The notes: generated by a model from the letters alone, not told the origin. A stretch of DNA of 64,000 nucleotides from an uncultured Acidobacteriota bacterium (GCA_937867335.1 CALMKX010000369.1:1-64000), one strand, 5' to 3'; positions 25,553 through 35,197 are shown, numbered from the stretch's first letter. Program-made: numbers and translations.

Positions 25553-26892
25553 GCCTCGGCCTCCGGCTCCTCGCCCGCGGGCAAGGACCAGCCGAGAACC
25601 CCGCCCCGCTCCGGATCGAGGTAGCGCCGGGCTGCCCGATTGAGCGAGTCGGCGTCCAGCCGAGCCAGGGCGCCGAGCGTCCGCTCGGGATGCCTCAAGT
25701 CGAAGAGCGTCAGGGCCGCGCCGAGGGTGATGGCCTGCTGGTGCACCCTTTCGTGGAGGAAGGTCCAGTCCGCGAGCAGGATCTGGCGAGCCCGCTCGAT
25801 CTCCTCGGCCGAGAAGCCTTCGCTCCTGATCCGGGCGAGCTCGCCCAGCAGGGCGGCTTCGGCGGCGGCCGGCTCGACGCCGGGCACCAGTTCCGCGGCG
25901 ATCTGGATATGGCCCGGATCGAGGGACTCTCCCAGGTCACAGCTCACCCAGCTGGCGAGCTGCCCTTCCTCCACCATGGCCCGATGGAGCGGGCTCGCCT
26001 TGCCGCCGTCGAGGGCGCCCAGGGTCAGCCGCAGGGCCGTGTGATCCGGGTGGGTGGCGGGCGGCGCCGGCAGGGCGAGAAGCACGCGGGCCACTTCCCC
26101 GGCCCGCCGGCTAACGCGCACCATCTCCCGCGGCTCGGGCCTCGAAGCCGGCGGCATGCGCACGATCCCGCGGCCTCCCGGTAGGTCGGCAAAGTACACC
26201 TCGGCGGCGGCAAAGGCTTCCTCTCCCACATCCCCCGCCACGATCAGCACGGCGTTCTCCGGCCCGTACCAGGCGCGGTGGAAAGCTGCGAGCTCGGCCG
26301 CGCCGATGCCGGCCAGAGATTCGCGAGTCCCGAGCACCGGCGAGCCATAAGGATGGGGACGATAGAGAGCCGCCGTGACCTCCATCTCGAGGGCGTCCCA
26401 GGGCTCGCTCTCACACATCGAGAGCTCCTCGAGGATCACCTGCCGTTCGCTCGTCACCTGCGCCGGATCCAAAGTCAGCCCGCGCATGCGATCGGCTTCG
26501 ATCTCCAAGGCATGCGTCCAGCGATCGGCCGCGAAGTCGAAGTAGTAGCCGGTCAGGTCGTGGCTGGTGAAGGCATTGTTCACGCCACCGAGAGCCTGGG
26601 TTCGGCGGTCGATCTCGCCGGCGATGAAGCGCTCGGAGCCCTTGAACATCATGTGCTCGAGAAAGTGGGCGGCTCCCGAGAGCTCGGGGGTTTCATCCCG
26701 CGCGCCGACCCGGTAGAAGAGCGCCGAGGTCACCACCGGGGCCGTGCGCTGCTCCACCACGCAGACCGTCATGCCGTTGCGCAGCACCCGGTGGCGGATC
26801 TTGCCCGGGAGGGCGGGAACAGCGAGCGGTGGCAGTGCTCCCACGCTCTCCGAGACGGCGCAATCAGCGGGAACCCGGCTCCTGATTCTCAT
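25549..26892 (-). CDS. M16-family zinc metallopeptidase, catalytic subunit
   Basis: A 447-aa zinc peptidase. The inverted zinc motif is AAHFLEHMMFKG (His76, Glu79, His80), with the distal glutamate expected about 70-80 residues later in ASERQVILEEL-type sequence, seen here as TSERQVILEELSM. Together with the next gene it should form a heterodimer that degrades peptides, either cytoplasmic or periplasmic; no clear signal peptide is visible in the first 40 residues. A good promoter candidate lies about 60 bases upstream (26950). The four-base overlap with the second subunit favours equal expression. Confidence 0.92.
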   Translation of the reverse strand: MRIRSRVPADCAVSESVGALPPLAVPALPGKIRHRVLRNGMTVCVVEQRTAPVVTSALFYRVGARDETPELSGAAHFLEHMMFKGSERFIAGEIDRRTQALGGVNNAFTSHDLTGYYFDFAADRWTHALEIEADRMRGLTLDPAQVTSERQVILEELSMCESEPWDALEMEVTAALYRPHPYGSPVLGTRESLAGIGAAELAAFHRAWYGPENAVLIVAGDVGEEAFAAAEVYFADLPGGRGIVRMPPASRPEPREMVRVSRRAGEVARVLLALPAPPATHPDHTALRLTLGALDGGKASPLHRAMVEEGQLASWVSCDLGESLDPGHIQIAAELVPGVEPAAAEAALLGELARIRSEGFSAEEIERARQILLADWTFLHERVHQQAITLGAALTLFDLRHPERTLGALARLDADSLNRAARRYLDPERGGVLGWSLPAGEEPEAEA

Positions 26893-26949
26893 CGTTCCTC
26901 CCCGGCGGCCAACGGCTCAAGAGGCGCCAGAGCAACTTCTTCTATCAAC

Positions 26950-26955
26950 ATTATA
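26950..26955 (-). promoter_or_regulatory. Candidate -10 box of the M16 peptidase operon
   Basis: On the minus strand a perfect TATAAT lies 58 bases before the ATG at 26892, within a short AT-rich island (about 26937-26970) that stands out in this genome. The matching -35 hexamer (near TCGCTG) is weak. Confidence 0.5.
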
Positions 26956-26997
26956 AATAAAACTCTTGAAACCAGCGATAGGCCCCAGCATGATACC

Positions 26998-27810
26998 TCA
27001 GCGGACCACCGGCCTCGCCCACCGGGGCCAGGCCTGGCGCTCGAGCTCGACGAACTCGCGACCCTGCCAGCCGAGCACCGCGACTTCGATGCGCTCCGGG
27101 CCCACCACCACCCAATTACAAGTATTGGCGTGTTCTTCCCGCCCTCGACCTCGGCTCGAGGTCGAAGTGCCGGTGTGAGCCAGCAGGAAGGCCGGCTCGA
27201 GGTCGGGGAAGAAGGCTCGGGAGCTGCCCAGGAAGGTCTGATGTTGGTGCCCCGAGAGCACCATCTCGACCCCCAGCCGGGAAAAGGCCCGAGCCGCCCT
27301 CCGTGCTCCGCGGATCACCCGCTGACGGTCGAAGTGCTCCGGGGAGACCATGTGGTGATGAGCGACCACGATCCGCGCCTGCTCGGGCTTGGCCGCGTCC
27401 AGCCGGCGCTCGAGCCGACCCAGCTGGCTGCGGGTGAGCCGGCCGCCCTTGAAGGTCCAGTTGTAAGCGGTGTTGAGGCCCACCACCAACAACTCGGCGT
27501 CCTCGAAGGTGGGCTCCAGGTTGCGCTGGTAGTGCCGCCGGTAAGCCCCGTAGGGCAGGAACACCCGCTCCCAGACCCGGTAGAGCGGCACATCGTGGTT
27601 GCCGGGCACCGCCAGCACCGGCAGGCTCAGGCGATCGCTGAACTGCCGGGCTTCGCGGAACTGGTAGGGCTTGGCCCGTTGGGTGAGATCGCCGGAGATC
27701 ACCACCAGGTCGGGCCGTCGCTCGGCGGCCAGCCGGAGGACTCCAGCCGCCACCTCCGGCAGGTGCTTGGGACCGAAATGGACGTCCGAGAGGTGGAGAA
27801 GCTGGCGCAC
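26998..27810 (-). CDS. Calcineurin-like metallophosphoesterase
   Basis: Start chosen at GTG 27810, giving 270 aa, because the frame further upstream overlaps the next gene and lacks homology. All metal-site motifs are present: LLHLSDVHFG at the start, VISGDLTQRA, VPGNHDVP, VAHHHMVSPEHF and LSGHQHQTFLG. Members hydrolyse phosphodiesters such as cyclic nucleotides or phospholipid headgroup intermediates; the substrate here cannot be told. No signal peptide or membrane segment is seen, so it should be cytoplasmic. It follows the short gene at 27846-28175 on the same strand at 35 bases. Confidence 0.88.
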   Translation of the reverse strand: MRQLLHLSDVHFGPKHLPEVAAGVLRLAAERRPDLVVISGDLTQRAKPYQFREARQFSDRLSLPVLAVPGNHDVPLYRVWERVFLPYGAYRRHYQRNLEPTFEDAELLVVGLNTAYNWTFKGGRLTRSQLGRLERRLDAAKPEQARIVVAHHHMVSPEHFDRQRVIRGARRAARAFSRLGVEMVLSGHQHQTFLGSSRAFFPDLEPAFLLAHTGTSTSSRGRGREEHANTCNWVVVGPERIEVAVLGWQGREFVELERQAWPRWARPVVR

Positions 27811-27845
27811 GCGGCGACGAGAGGCCGACAGGGGCTCGGCCCGAG

Positions 27846-28175
27846 CTAGAGGACGTCGTCGCCCAGAAGCTCGTTGACGTGCTCGGAGATGCGCGCCGAA
27901 GCGAAATCGGAGAGAGCCTGGACGATTTCCTCGCCGTGGGAGCGCGCGAGCAGGAAACCGCCCAGGGCGGCCACGATCATCGACGGCCAGGGATGTTCGC
28001 GCACGACTTCGCGCCAATCGAAATCGAGCGGCAGGAGATCCTGGAGCAAGTCGGCACCGCCCGGCTGCGGGCGCGCGCTCCTCACCCGAGGCCGAGGCTC
28101 CTCGTCCTCCTCCAGCTCTTCAGCCGGCGGGTCCAGCCCCAGCTCGTCCAAGCTCTCCTCGCTCGTCACGCTCAT
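27846..28175 (-). CDS. Small hypothetical protein, possible membrane-associated
   Basis: A 109-aa protein with an acidic N-terminal half (SEESLDELGLDPPAEELEED) and a short hydrophobic stretch, PWPSMIVAALGGFLLARS (about residues 62-79), that could be a membrane helix. After this comes a basic/neutral helix ending NELLGDDVL. The order of hydrophobic helix and terminal arginine resembles the neighbouring YtxH/YqjD-like protein, and the two genes are 33 bases apart on the same strand, so they may act together at the membrane. No known domain is recognised. Confidence 0.6.
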   Translation of the reverse strand: MSVTSEESLDELGLDPPAEELEEDEEPRPRVRSARPQPGGADLLQDLLPLDFDWREVVREHPWPSMIVAALGGFLLARSHGEEIVQALSDFASARISEHVNELLGDDVL

Positions 28176-28208
28176 CTCCCGATCTCGCCTCTGGCTCGAA
28201 TTCGGCGA

Positions 28209-28604
28209 CTAGTCGTCGTGCCGCCGGCGGCGGGTGAGCAGGAAGCCGAGGACGAAGCCCACCCCGGCGGCGATCAGCACCGACTTGCCCGGGTTGTCTT
28301 TGATGTAGCTGGTGGTGTCGTCGACCAGGCCATCCATGTCCTTCTTCACCTTGCGATAGCCGCTCTTCACGGCTTCAGCGGTCTCGCGGTAGCGGCGGCG
28401 GGCGGCCTCGGCGGCCTTCGAAGCGGTGCGGCGGACGTCGTCGCTCAACCGCTCGTAGCGCTCGCCCACTTCCTCTCCCAGATCCTCCAGGCGATCCCGG
28501 GCCGAAGCGTAGGTGTCCCGAGCCATCTCGCTGGCGTCGTCGGCGAGGTCCTTGGCGCGATCTGCCATCTCTTCGACGGCGTCGAATCTTCGATCCCTGG
28601 CCAT
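28209..28604 (-). CDS. YtxH/DUF883-like membrane-anchored helical protein
   Basis: Start at ATG 28604, after AGGAGG at about 9 bases, gives 131 aa. The first 90 residues form a long amphipathic, highly charged helix (DRAKDLADDASEMARDTYAS and RLSDDVRRTASKAAEAARRR). It is followed by DNPGKSVLIAAGVGFVLGFL, the glycine-patterned membrane anchor of ElaB/YqjD/YtxH proteins, and a basic tail RRRRHDD. E. coli relatives bind ribosomes or the inner membrane in stationary phase. The upstream frame to 28697 has no ribosome site. A palindromic hairpin lies between this gene and parC. Confidence 0.8.
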   Translation of the reverse strand: MARDRRFDAVEEMADRAKDLADDASEMARDTYASARDRLEDLGEEVGERYERLSDDVRRTASKAAEAARRRYRETAEAVKSGYRKVKKDMDGLVDDTTSYIKDNPGKSVLIAAGVGFVLGFLLTRRRRHDD

Positions 28605-28665
28605 GGTGCAGCAACCTCCTCGCCCCCGCGGCGGAGGCGATCGTCTCTTGATGCAGTCCGAGTAT

Positions 28666-28689
28666 GAGGCGCCGCAGCTGCGGCGCCTC
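28666..28689. repeat. 24-base perfect palindrome downstream of parC
   Basis: GAGGCGCCGC, AGCT, GCGGCGCCTC form a 10-base stem with a 4-base loop on either strand, 43 bases beyond the parC stop. Flanking GTATGA and TCATAC extend the symmetry with a small offset. It may be a parC terminator without a T-run or a protein-binding site. Confidence 0.6.
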
Positions 28690-28731
28690 CCCATCATACG
28701 AGAAAGCCCCGCTCCGAGCCCAACTGGAAGC

Positions 28732-31008
28732 TCAGCTCACTTCCAACCGGGCAACGTTCCGGAAGCCCTGAGGCAGCTTCGCCCCACGCAGCGCCCGGGC
28801 GCCGCGGAAGGGCTCGAGCTCGGAGGCTTTGAGGCCCAGGTGGCGCCTGCCGGCGTGCACCTTGAGCCCGCAGCCGGCTGGCAAGATCGCCAGGGCGGCC
28901 AGGACCTCTTCTTCCGCCTTCGCCCGTGGGATGCCGATCAGCTTGACCCCTTTGCCCCGGGGCAGCTGCGGCAGCTCGCTGGCCGGGAACACCAGCAGAC
29001 GGCCGGCGGAGGTGGCCGCGGCCACCGTCACGGCTCCGGGATCCCCCACCGCCAGCGGCGAGAGCGGGTGCTCGCCGGTTCCGAGAGTGAGCACGGCCTT
29101 GCCGGCCTTGTTCTTGGCGATCAGATCTCCCAGCCGAACCAGGAAACCGTAGCCGGCGCTCGAAGCCAGCAGATAGAGCTCCTCCTCGCCGCCCATCAGC
29201 ACGGAGAGGAACGAAGCGCCCGGCGGCGGAGCCAGGCTCGAAGACAGCGGCTCGCCGTGGCCCCGGGCCGAGGGCAGGGTGTGAGCCGCCAGGGAATAGG
29301 AACGGCCGGTCGAGTCCAGGAACACGGCCTGCTGGTTGCTGCGGCCCCGCGCGGCTTGCAGGAAGCCGTCGCCGCTCCGGTAGCCCAGGCCTTCGGCATC
29401 GAGCTCGTGGCCCTTGGCCGAGCGCACCCACCCCTTCTCGGACAGCACCACGGTGATCGGCTCGGAAGGCAGCAAGGCGGTTTCGTCGAGCGGCCGGGCC
29501 GCCTCGCGCCGGCGCAGCGGCGAGCGGCGGTCGTCGCCGAACTCGCGGGCATCCGCGGCGAGCTCCTGCTTCACCTTCTCCCTGAGCTTGGCCTGGGAGC
29601 GCAGGATCTCCTCGAGCTCGAAGCGCTCTTGCAGCAGCTCGTCCTGCTCGCCGCGGATCTTCATCTCCTCGAGGCGAGCGAGATGGCGCAGCTTGGTCTC
29701 GAGGATGGCCTCGGCCTGCAGATCCGAGAGCCCGAAGCGGGCGATCAAGACCGGCTTGGGCTCCTCTTCGGTGCGAATGATGCGGATCACCTCGTCGAGG
29801 TTGAGATAGGCCGCCAGCAAGCCTTCCAGGATGTGCAGCCGGGCCGAGACGCGGTCGTAGCGGTGCTGCAGGCGCCGCCGCACGGTCTCGATGCGGAAGC
29901 CGAGCCACTCCGCCAGCAGGGCCTTGAGCGAGTAGAGCCGGGGCTTGCCGTCCAGGCCCACCACGGTGAGGTTCACCCGGTAGCTGCGCTCGAGGTCGGT
30001 GGTGGCGAAGAGGTGTGCCATCAAGGGCTCCACCTCTACCCGGTTCGAGCGCGGCACGATCACCAGCCGGGTAGGGTTCTCGTGGTCCGACTCGTCGCGC
30101 AGGTCCTCGACCATCGGCAGCTTCTTGGCCTGCATCTGCTGGGCGATCTGGGTCAGCACCCGGGCGCCGGAGACCTGGTAGGGCAGGGCCGTGATCACGA
30201 TCTCCCCCCCCTCCTCCTCCCAGGCGGCTCGCTGGCGCACCGAGCCCGCGCCGGTCTCGTAGAGGGCCAGAAGTTCCTCCGGGGCGCTGATGATCTCGGC
30301 CTCGGTGGGATAGTCGGGCCCCGGCAGATGCGCCACGAGCTCTGCGGTGGTGGCCTCGGGATGATCGAGCAGGTGGATGGTGGCCGCCACCAGCTCGCGC
30401 AGGTTGTGAGGCGGGATATCCGTGGCCATGCCCACCGCGATGCCGGAAGCGCCATTGGCCAGCACATGGGGCAGGCGAGACGGCAGCCAGCGGGGCTCGT
30501 CGAGGGTGCCATCGAAGTTCGGGCCCCACTCCACCGTGCCCTGCTCGAGCTCGGAAAGCAGCGTCTGGGCGAAACGGGTGAGGCGGGCCTCGGTATAACG
30601 CATGGCGGCGAAGGACTTGGGGTCGTCCTGGCTGCCCCAGTTGCCCTGGCCGTCCACCAGCGCATAGCGGAAGGAGAACGGCTGGGCCATCAGCACCATG
30701 GCCTCGTAGCAGGCGGAGTCGCCGTGGGGGTGGTACTTGCCCAGCACATCGCCCACCGTGCGGGCGCTCTTCTTGAACTTGGCCAGGGCCGACAGGCCGA
30801 GTTCGCTCATGGCGTAGACGATCCGCCGCTGCACCGGCTTCAGGCCGTCGGCGAGATACGGCAAGGCGCGGTCGAGGATGACGTACATCGAGTAGTCGAG
30901 GTACGCCTTCTCGGTGAAGCGGCCGAGGCCCAGCCGCTCGACCTCGGCGAAGGAGGCGAGAGGCAGCCGAGGCTCGGCCGAGCGGGAACGCGACAGACGC
31001 TTGGCCAT
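28732..31008 (-). CDS. parC: DNA topoisomerase IV subunit A
   Basis: A 758-aa type IIA topoisomerase subunit that cuts and rejoins DNA to unlink daughter chromosomes. The quinolone-determining region is [14 protein letters not shown] (about residues 91-104), and the catalytic tyrosine is Tyr138 in [11 protein letters not shown]. The winged-helix and tower regions continue through [14 protein letters not shown] and [18 protein letters not shown]; the C-terminal DNA-wrapping domain is short, as in E. coli ParC. The partner parE lies 4.5 kb away on the same strand, separated by the TonB-type receptor and a nucleotidyltransferase pair, so the two subunits cannot share one transcript unless the intervening plus-strand gene is ignored. 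Confidence 0.95.
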   Translation of the reverse strand: MAKRLSRSRSAEPRLPLASFAEVERLGLGRFTEKAYLDYSMYVILDRALPYLADGLKPVQRRIVYAMSELGLSALAKFKKSARTVGDVLGKYHPHGDSACYEAMVLMAQPFSFRYALVDGQGNWGSQDDPKSFAAMRYTEARLTRFAQTLLSELEQGTVEWGPNFDGTLDEPRWLPSRLPHVLANGASGIAVGMATDIPPHNLRELVAATIHLLDHPEATTAELVAHLPGPDYPTEAEIISAPEELLALYETGAGSVRQRAAWEEEGGEIVITALPYQVSGARVLTQIAQQMQAKKLPMVEDLRDESDHENPTRLVIVPRSNRVEVEPLMAHLFATTDLERSYRVNLTVVGLDGKPRLYSLKALLAEWLGFRIETVRRRLQHRYDRVSARLHILEGLLAAYLNLDEVIRIIRTEEEPKPVLIARFGLSDLQAEAILETKLRHLARLEEMKIRGEQDELLQERFELEEILRSQAKLREKVKQELAADAREFGDDRRSPLRRREAARPLDETALLPSEPITVVLSEKGWVRSAKGHELDAEGLGYRSGDGFLQAARGRSNQQAVFLDSTGRSYSLAAHTLPSARGHGEPLSSSLAPPPGASFLSVLMGGEEELYLLASSAGYGFLVRLGDLIAKNKAGKAVLTLGTGEHPLSPLAVGDPGAVTVAAATSAGRLLVFPASELPQLPRGKGVKLIGIPRAKAEEEVLAALAILPAGCGLKVHAGRRHLGLKASELEPFRGARALRGAKLPQGFRNVARLEVS

Positions 31009-31435
31009 GGCGGCTGCGGATCTTAGCAGGCGCGGAGACGCCCCCCGGCCCCTGCTAGAATCTGGGCTCGAGGACCCAGACCTTGCCCATCCTGGACGAA
31101 ATCCTGCCCGGCGAAGCCGTCTTCGGCCTCGAGCCGGAGCTTCGCCCGGTGCCGGCGGCGCTCGGGGCTTGGTTCTCCTTGCCTATTTAACGCTGCGCTC
31201 CGATTTCTCGCATTTCCCGCTCCAACTCCTTGGATCCAGCTCGCGGCCGAGCCGTCTCGCAGCGCGGCGGGCAATGCGGAAAGTGCCTGATTTTCCGCAT
31301 TAAAGCCGTTTTTAGCGACGCTGGCACCACCATTGCTAAAAGCAGCCAACGACGGCGTCGTCCCGGTTTCGAGGCTCCAGGCGCGAACGGCCTGGAGCAC
31401 AACTTAGGAGTAGGCAACTGAGGAGCGACCATCCT
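31009..31435. other. Divergent intergenic region between parC and the TonB-type receptor
   Basis: A 427-base gap between two divergent genes. It contains the inverted repeat at 31273-31301 and some AT-rich sequence (TATTTAACG near 31183). I see no RNA gene and no credible ORF; a 63-codon frame at 31230 lacks a ribosome site and homology. Confidence 0.6.
31273..31301. promoter_or_regulatory. Candidate operator: perfect inverted repeat upstream of the TonB-type receptor
   Basis: AATGCGGAAA and TTTCCGCATT are exact 10-base inverted copies separated by 9 bases, a spacing that suits a dimeric DNA-binding protein. It lies 135 bases before the receptor ATG. A hairpin role is also possible because TTTTT follows 9 bases later. 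Confidence 0.5.
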
Positions 31436-34400
31436 ATGAGGAAACGTCCGCACGCCTGGAGCTGGCTCGTCGCCGTGTTCTTGCTGATCGCAGGAACGCA
31501 GCCGATACTGGCCCAGGCTCAGAATGGAAATCTTTACGGTACGGTTCGAGACAGCTCGGGAGCGCTGCTTCCCGGCGTGACCCTCACCTTGAGCGGTGTC
31601 GGCGCCACGCAAGTGACACAATCGGATGCGCAGGGCGGCTATCACTTTCTTTCTTTGGCCTCGGGAGTGTGGAAAGTGCGCGCCGAGCTCGAAGGGTTCG
31701 GCACGGTGGATCGCGAGAACATCGCCATCGCAATCGGCAAGAACACCACTGTCGATTTCGCACTCGATCCAGCGATCACCGAGATCGTGGTGATCAAAGG
31801 CGAGGCGCCTCTGCTCGACTCCCATCGCGATGGCACCGTGTTCAACTTCGGCAAGACCGAGCTCGAGCAGCTGCCCAACGCTCGCGACCCCTGGGACGTG
31901 ATCCGCCAGGCCCCGGGAGTGCTGATGGACCGCGTCAACGTGGGCGGCAACGAGAGCGGCCAGCAGCCGATGTACGTCAACCCCGGAACCAACCGCAACA
32001 ACTCGGTGTGGGCGGTGGACGGCGTGGCGATCACCGACATGGGTGCGATCGGCTCGTCTCCTTCTTATTACAACTTCGATTCCTTCGAGGAGATGCAGGT
32101 CTCCACCGGCGGCAGCGATGCCTCGCTCGCCACCGGCGGCGTGACCATGAACATGGTGACCAAGCGGGGATCGAACGAGTGGCGATTCTCCGCTCGCTAC
32201 CTGAAGGAAGACGACTCGCAGCAGTCGGATCTCAGCTTCGATCGCAAGGAGCTCGGCAGCGCCGGGCCGTGGAACGACGACACCGCCCAGCCCCGCTTCC
32301 AGCAGGGCAATGAGATCGTCGACATCAAGGATTACGGCCTCGAGGGCGGCGGCCCGCTGGTGGCCGACCGGCTGTGGATCTGGGGCTCCTACGGCGTGCA
32401 GGACATCGACCTGCTCACCCTGGCCGGTGTGCGGGGCTCGACGGGCCCCGGCTCGCACGACAAGACCAAGATCGAGAGCTACGCCGCCAAGATCAACGCC
32501 CAGCTGGGGGCCAACAACTCGCTGACGGCGTTCTACCACTACGGCACCAAGGAGAAATCCGGCAGAAACGCCAGCCCCACCCGGCCGGCGCCGACCACCT
32601 GGAACCAGAAGGGCCCGACGCCGATCTACAAGCTCGAGGATCTGCACACGTTCGGTTCGAGCTTCTACCTCACGGGTATGGCTTCGTATGTCGGCGGCGG
32701 CTTCAGCCTCGAGCCGATCGGCGGCGGCGTGGGCGATCCGAGCTTCCCGAATGTGGTGCGCGGGCCGGACCGTGTGTGGCGTCACAGTTTCATTGGCTTC
32801 GAGACCGACCGCCCCCAGCGCCAGGCCAAGCTCGACGGCAACTACTTCTTCCCGCTGGGCACGGCGTCGAGCGAGCTGCGCTTCGGCGTGGGCTACCGCT
32901 ACGCCGAGGTGAAGTCCTTCTCCACCTGGCCGGGCCAGCAGCTGGTGGGCCGGGCGGATATCCGCCTGGGGCCCAACACCTACCAGGGCCGCAACCGCAC
33001 CACCCGCGACGTCTCGGACGAGATCCGCTACGACTCCGCCTACGTGCAGGACACCGTGACCCTGGGCAACCTGGTGGCCAACCTCGGGCTGCGCTACGAC
33101 CGGCAGAAGGGCCACAACAACGCTTCGGAGATCCCCGCAGCACCGGTTCCCTTCCGCGACTCGAGGGGCAACGTGATCTCTTCCGGCGGCAACTTCGCCG
33201 GCGGCGACCCGGGCTTCACCTGGTCCGACCTGACGCCCCGCCTGGGCTTGACCTACGCTCTCGGCCGAGACAAGAAGACCCTGCTGCGCCTCTCCTACTC
33301 GCGCTTCGCCGACCAGCTCGACTCGGCGACCGTGGGCGTCACCAACCCGACCAACTACCAGTACGGCTACTTCCTCTGGCAAGACCGCAACGGCGACCTC
33401 GAGCTCACCTCCGACGAGGTGGGGCCCTACTTCGCCTTCTCAGGCATCGATCCGGCCAACCCCGGCCTGCACTCGATCTCGGCCACCGACCGGCAGCTTT
33501 CGGCCCCCAGGACCGACGAGCTGATCGCCTCGGTGGAGCACGCTCTCCTGCCCGAGCTGGTGGTGGGGCTGTCGGCGACCTACCGGCAGTACTCAAACAT
33601 CATCGAGAACGAGCGGTTGATCCTCGACGCCGATACGCCGGCCACCGGGCCGGGCTCGATCGGCCGGCCGCACCAGCGCTCGGACTACGTGCTCAGCCAC
33701 CGACTGCGCGGCACCTTGCCCAGCGGCCAGGCCTTCGATGTGCCGATCTACACCCTGGCCTCCGGCCGCACCTACAACGGCGGCATCTTCCAGACCAACG
33801 GCGACCGCGAGCAGGAGTACCTCGGCCTCTCGCTCACCGTGAACAAGCGCCTGGCCAACCGCTGGCTGATGCGCGGGCATGTCACCTGGAGCGATTGGAC
33901 CTGGCAGGTTCCCGACTCGGAGCGCGAAGACCCCACTCAGCTCCTGCCGGGCAACTACGTGGACGGCGGCGCGGTGCTGGTGGCCGCCGGTGCTGGCTCG
34001 GGGGCCAAGGCGGACGTGTTCATCAACAGCCGCTGGTCGGTGGACATCTCCGGGCTCTATCAGATCGCGCCGAGCCGGCCCTGGGGCTTCAACGTCTCGG
34101 CCAACCTCAACGCTCGCCAGGGCTATCCACTGCCCTACAACGTGACGGTGGACCCAGGCGACGCCATCTCCACCCGCAGCGTGCTGGTGGCGGGCTCGGT
34201 GGATGACCAGCGCAACGACAGCACGCTGGTGGCCAACGCGCGGGTTGAGAAGGAGCTGCACTTCGGTGACTGGAACCTCACCCTGTCGCTCGACGGCTTC
34301 AACCTCGGCAACGAGTCCACGGTGCTCCAGCGCGACACCAACTTGAACGCCACGTTGGTCGACCTGCGCACCGGCGAGGAAGAGAACCTCGGCAACGCGA

Positions 34401-34471
34401 GTGGCAACCACGTGCGTGAGATCCTCTCGCCCCGGGTCTTCCGCCTGGGCGCCCGGATCAGCTTCCGCTAA
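31436..34471 (+). CDS. TonB-dependent receptor-type outer membrane protein with N-terminal carboxypeptidase-regulatory-like domain
   Basis: A 1011-aa exported protein. A signal peptide (residues 1-28, ending PILAQAQ) is followed by a carboxypeptidase-regulatory-like beta-sandwich (LYGTVRDSSGALLPGVTLTL). The plug domain then appears (VWAVDGVAITDMGAIGSSPS; FEEMQVSTGGSDASLATGGV), and after it a long strand-rich barrel ending VFRLGARISFR with a terminal aromatic/basic strand, typical of outer membrane barrels. This Oar-like architecture is abundant in Acidobacteriota; the ligand is unknown, possibly peptides or glycans. A canonical terminator follows at 34564. An inverted repeat upstream may be its operator. 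Confidence 0.9.
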   Translation: MRKRPHAWSWLVAVFLLIAGTQPILAQAQNGNLYGTVRDSSGALLPGVTLTLSGVGATQVTQSDAQGGYHFLSLASGVWKVRAELEGFGTVDRENIAIAIGKNTTVDFALDPAITEIVVIKGEAPLLDSHRDGTVFNFGKTELEQLPNARDPWDVIRQAPGVLMDRVNVGGNESGQQPMYVNPGTNRNNSVWAVDGVAITDMGAIGSSPSYYNFDSFEEMQVSTGGSDASLATGGVTMNMVTKRGSNEWRFSARYLKEDDSQQSDLSFDRKELGSAGPWNDDTAQPRFQQGNEIVDIKDYGLEGGGPLVADRLWIWGSYGVQDIDLLTLAGVRGSTGPGSHDKTKIESYAAKINAQLGANNSLTAFYHYGTKEKSGRNASPTRPAPTTWNQKGPTPIYKLEDLHTFGSSFYLTGMASYVGGGFSLEPIGGGVGDPSFPNVVRGPDRVWRHSFIGFETDRPQRQAKLDGNYFFPLGTASSELRFGVGYRYAEVKSFSTWPGQQLVGRADIRLGPNTYQGRNRTTRDVSDEIRYDSAYVQDTVTLGNLVANLGLRYDRQKGHNNASEIPAAPVPFRDSRGNVISSGGNFAGGDPGFTWSDLTPRLGLTYALGRDKKTLLRLSYSRFADQLDSATVGVTNPTNYQYGYFLWQDRNGDLELTSDEVGPYFAFSGIDPANPGLHSISATDRQLSAPRTDELIASVEHALLPELVVGLSATYRQYSNIIENERLILDADTPATGPGSIGRPHQRSDYVLSHRLRGTLPSGQAFDVPIYTLASGRTYNGGIFQTNGDREQEYLGLSLTVNKRLANRWLMRGHVTWSDWTWQVPDSEREDPTQLLPGNYVDGGAVLVAAGAGSGAKADVFINSRWSVDISGLYQIAPSRPWGFNVSANLNARQGYPLPYNVTVDPGDAISTRSVLVAGSVDDQRNDSTLVANARVEKELHFGDWNLTLSLDGFNLGNESTVLQRDTNLNATLVDLRTGEEENLGNASGNHVREILSPRVFRLGARISFR

Positions 34472-34563
34472 GGGTCGAAGGGCTCGGCGAAGCGGCAGTT
34501 CGAGCTTCTCCGGGCCCACAATCCCCAGGCTCGGGACTCCCACCTCGGTCCCAAACCCGAGCC

Positions 34564-34600
34564 GGCCGCGCCGATCGCCGGGATCGGCGCGGCCTTTTTT
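34564..34600 (+). terminator. Intrinsic terminator of the TonB-type receptor gene
   Basis: A perfect 13-base stem, GGCCGCGCCGATC with GATCGGCGCGGCC around a 5-base loop, is followed directly by TTTTTT. Confidence 0.95.
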
Positions 34601-34622
34601 CCACCCTCAGTCCCTTCTCTTC

Positions 34623-35192
34623 TCAGAAGTCCACCTCCCGCATTGCCTTCTCGAGTAGCGTCGAAAGCCCGTGGGCAGCGGCCCACTTCTGCAGGTAGTC
34701 GAGATCCAGGCGGCGATTCTGCACCTTGAGAACCCCAAGGATATCCATCCATTGGCGATCTGAGACCCCCCCTCCGAGTTGGAACCAGGTGAGCTTTTCG
34801 AGGATGGTGTCCTCCGGAGAGCTGAACTGCAGCTTGGTCTCACCCAGTTCAAGCGATTGGCGGCGGGCCATTTCCTCTCTTGCCAGAGGGGTCTGCTTCA
34901 GCATAAAGAGGTCAACCTTGAACATCGTGCCGAGGTGGATCGCGTTGAAACTAGAACGGTGAGCCAGCGCCTCCCAGGCTCGTTCTTGGTCCACGTAGAA
35001 GTCCCGGCTCAGGCGTTCGATCAGAGGCGGAATGTGGCCAGGAAGCAGATCTACCACGATGTCGGCATCGAGAGTGGAGCGAGGGATGCCGTGAAACGAG
35101 CTAGCTAATGAGCCCCCCACGTAGTAGTCGATCCCTAGTTCCTCGAGAACGGCGACTACCCTCCGGGTGACCTCCAGCGCTTCACTGGTCAC
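34623..35192 (-). CDS. Nucleotidyltransferase-like protein (AbiEii/MNT-type fold)
   Basis: A 189-aa protein with the nucleotidyltransferase signature GGSLASSFHGIPRSTLDADI: the GGS loop and the D-x-D pair of metal ligands (DADIVVD). The middle part, SSPEDTILEKLTWFQLGG, is shared with AbiEii/AbiGii-type toxin nucleotidyltransferases and related uncharacterised proteins. A toxin role is possible: AbiEii-like enzymes transfer nucleotides to tRNA or proteins. The 87-aa gene 5 bases upstream on the same strand may be its partner; it is not a recognisable AbiEi. The pair sits between parE and the receptor, downstream of parE, and looks like a later insertion. Confidence 0.78.
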   Translation of the reverse strand: MTSEALEVTRRVVAVLEELGIDYYVGGSLASSFHGIPRSTLDADIVVDLLPGHIPPLIERLSRDFYVDQERAWEALAHRSSFNAIHLGTMFKVDLFMLKQTPLAREEMARRQSLELGETKLQFSSPEDTILEKLTWFQLGGGVSDRQWMDILGVLKVQNRRLDLDYLQKWAAAHGLSTLLEKAMREVDF

Positions 35193-35197
35193 AGCTC

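Noticed and set aside
31230-31421. 63-codon plus-strand frame in the parC/receptor gap
   Set aside because: No ribosome site, no homology, and it spans the inverted repeat; more likely noncoding.
31187-33382. 731-codon minus-strand frame opposite the TonB-type receptor
   Set aside because: Antisense shadow of a real gene; no ribosome site and no recognisable domain.
32374-34206. 610-codon plus-strand frame overlapping the TonB-type receptor
   Set aside because: Same-strand shadow in another frame, arginine/proline/glycine-rich, without homology.
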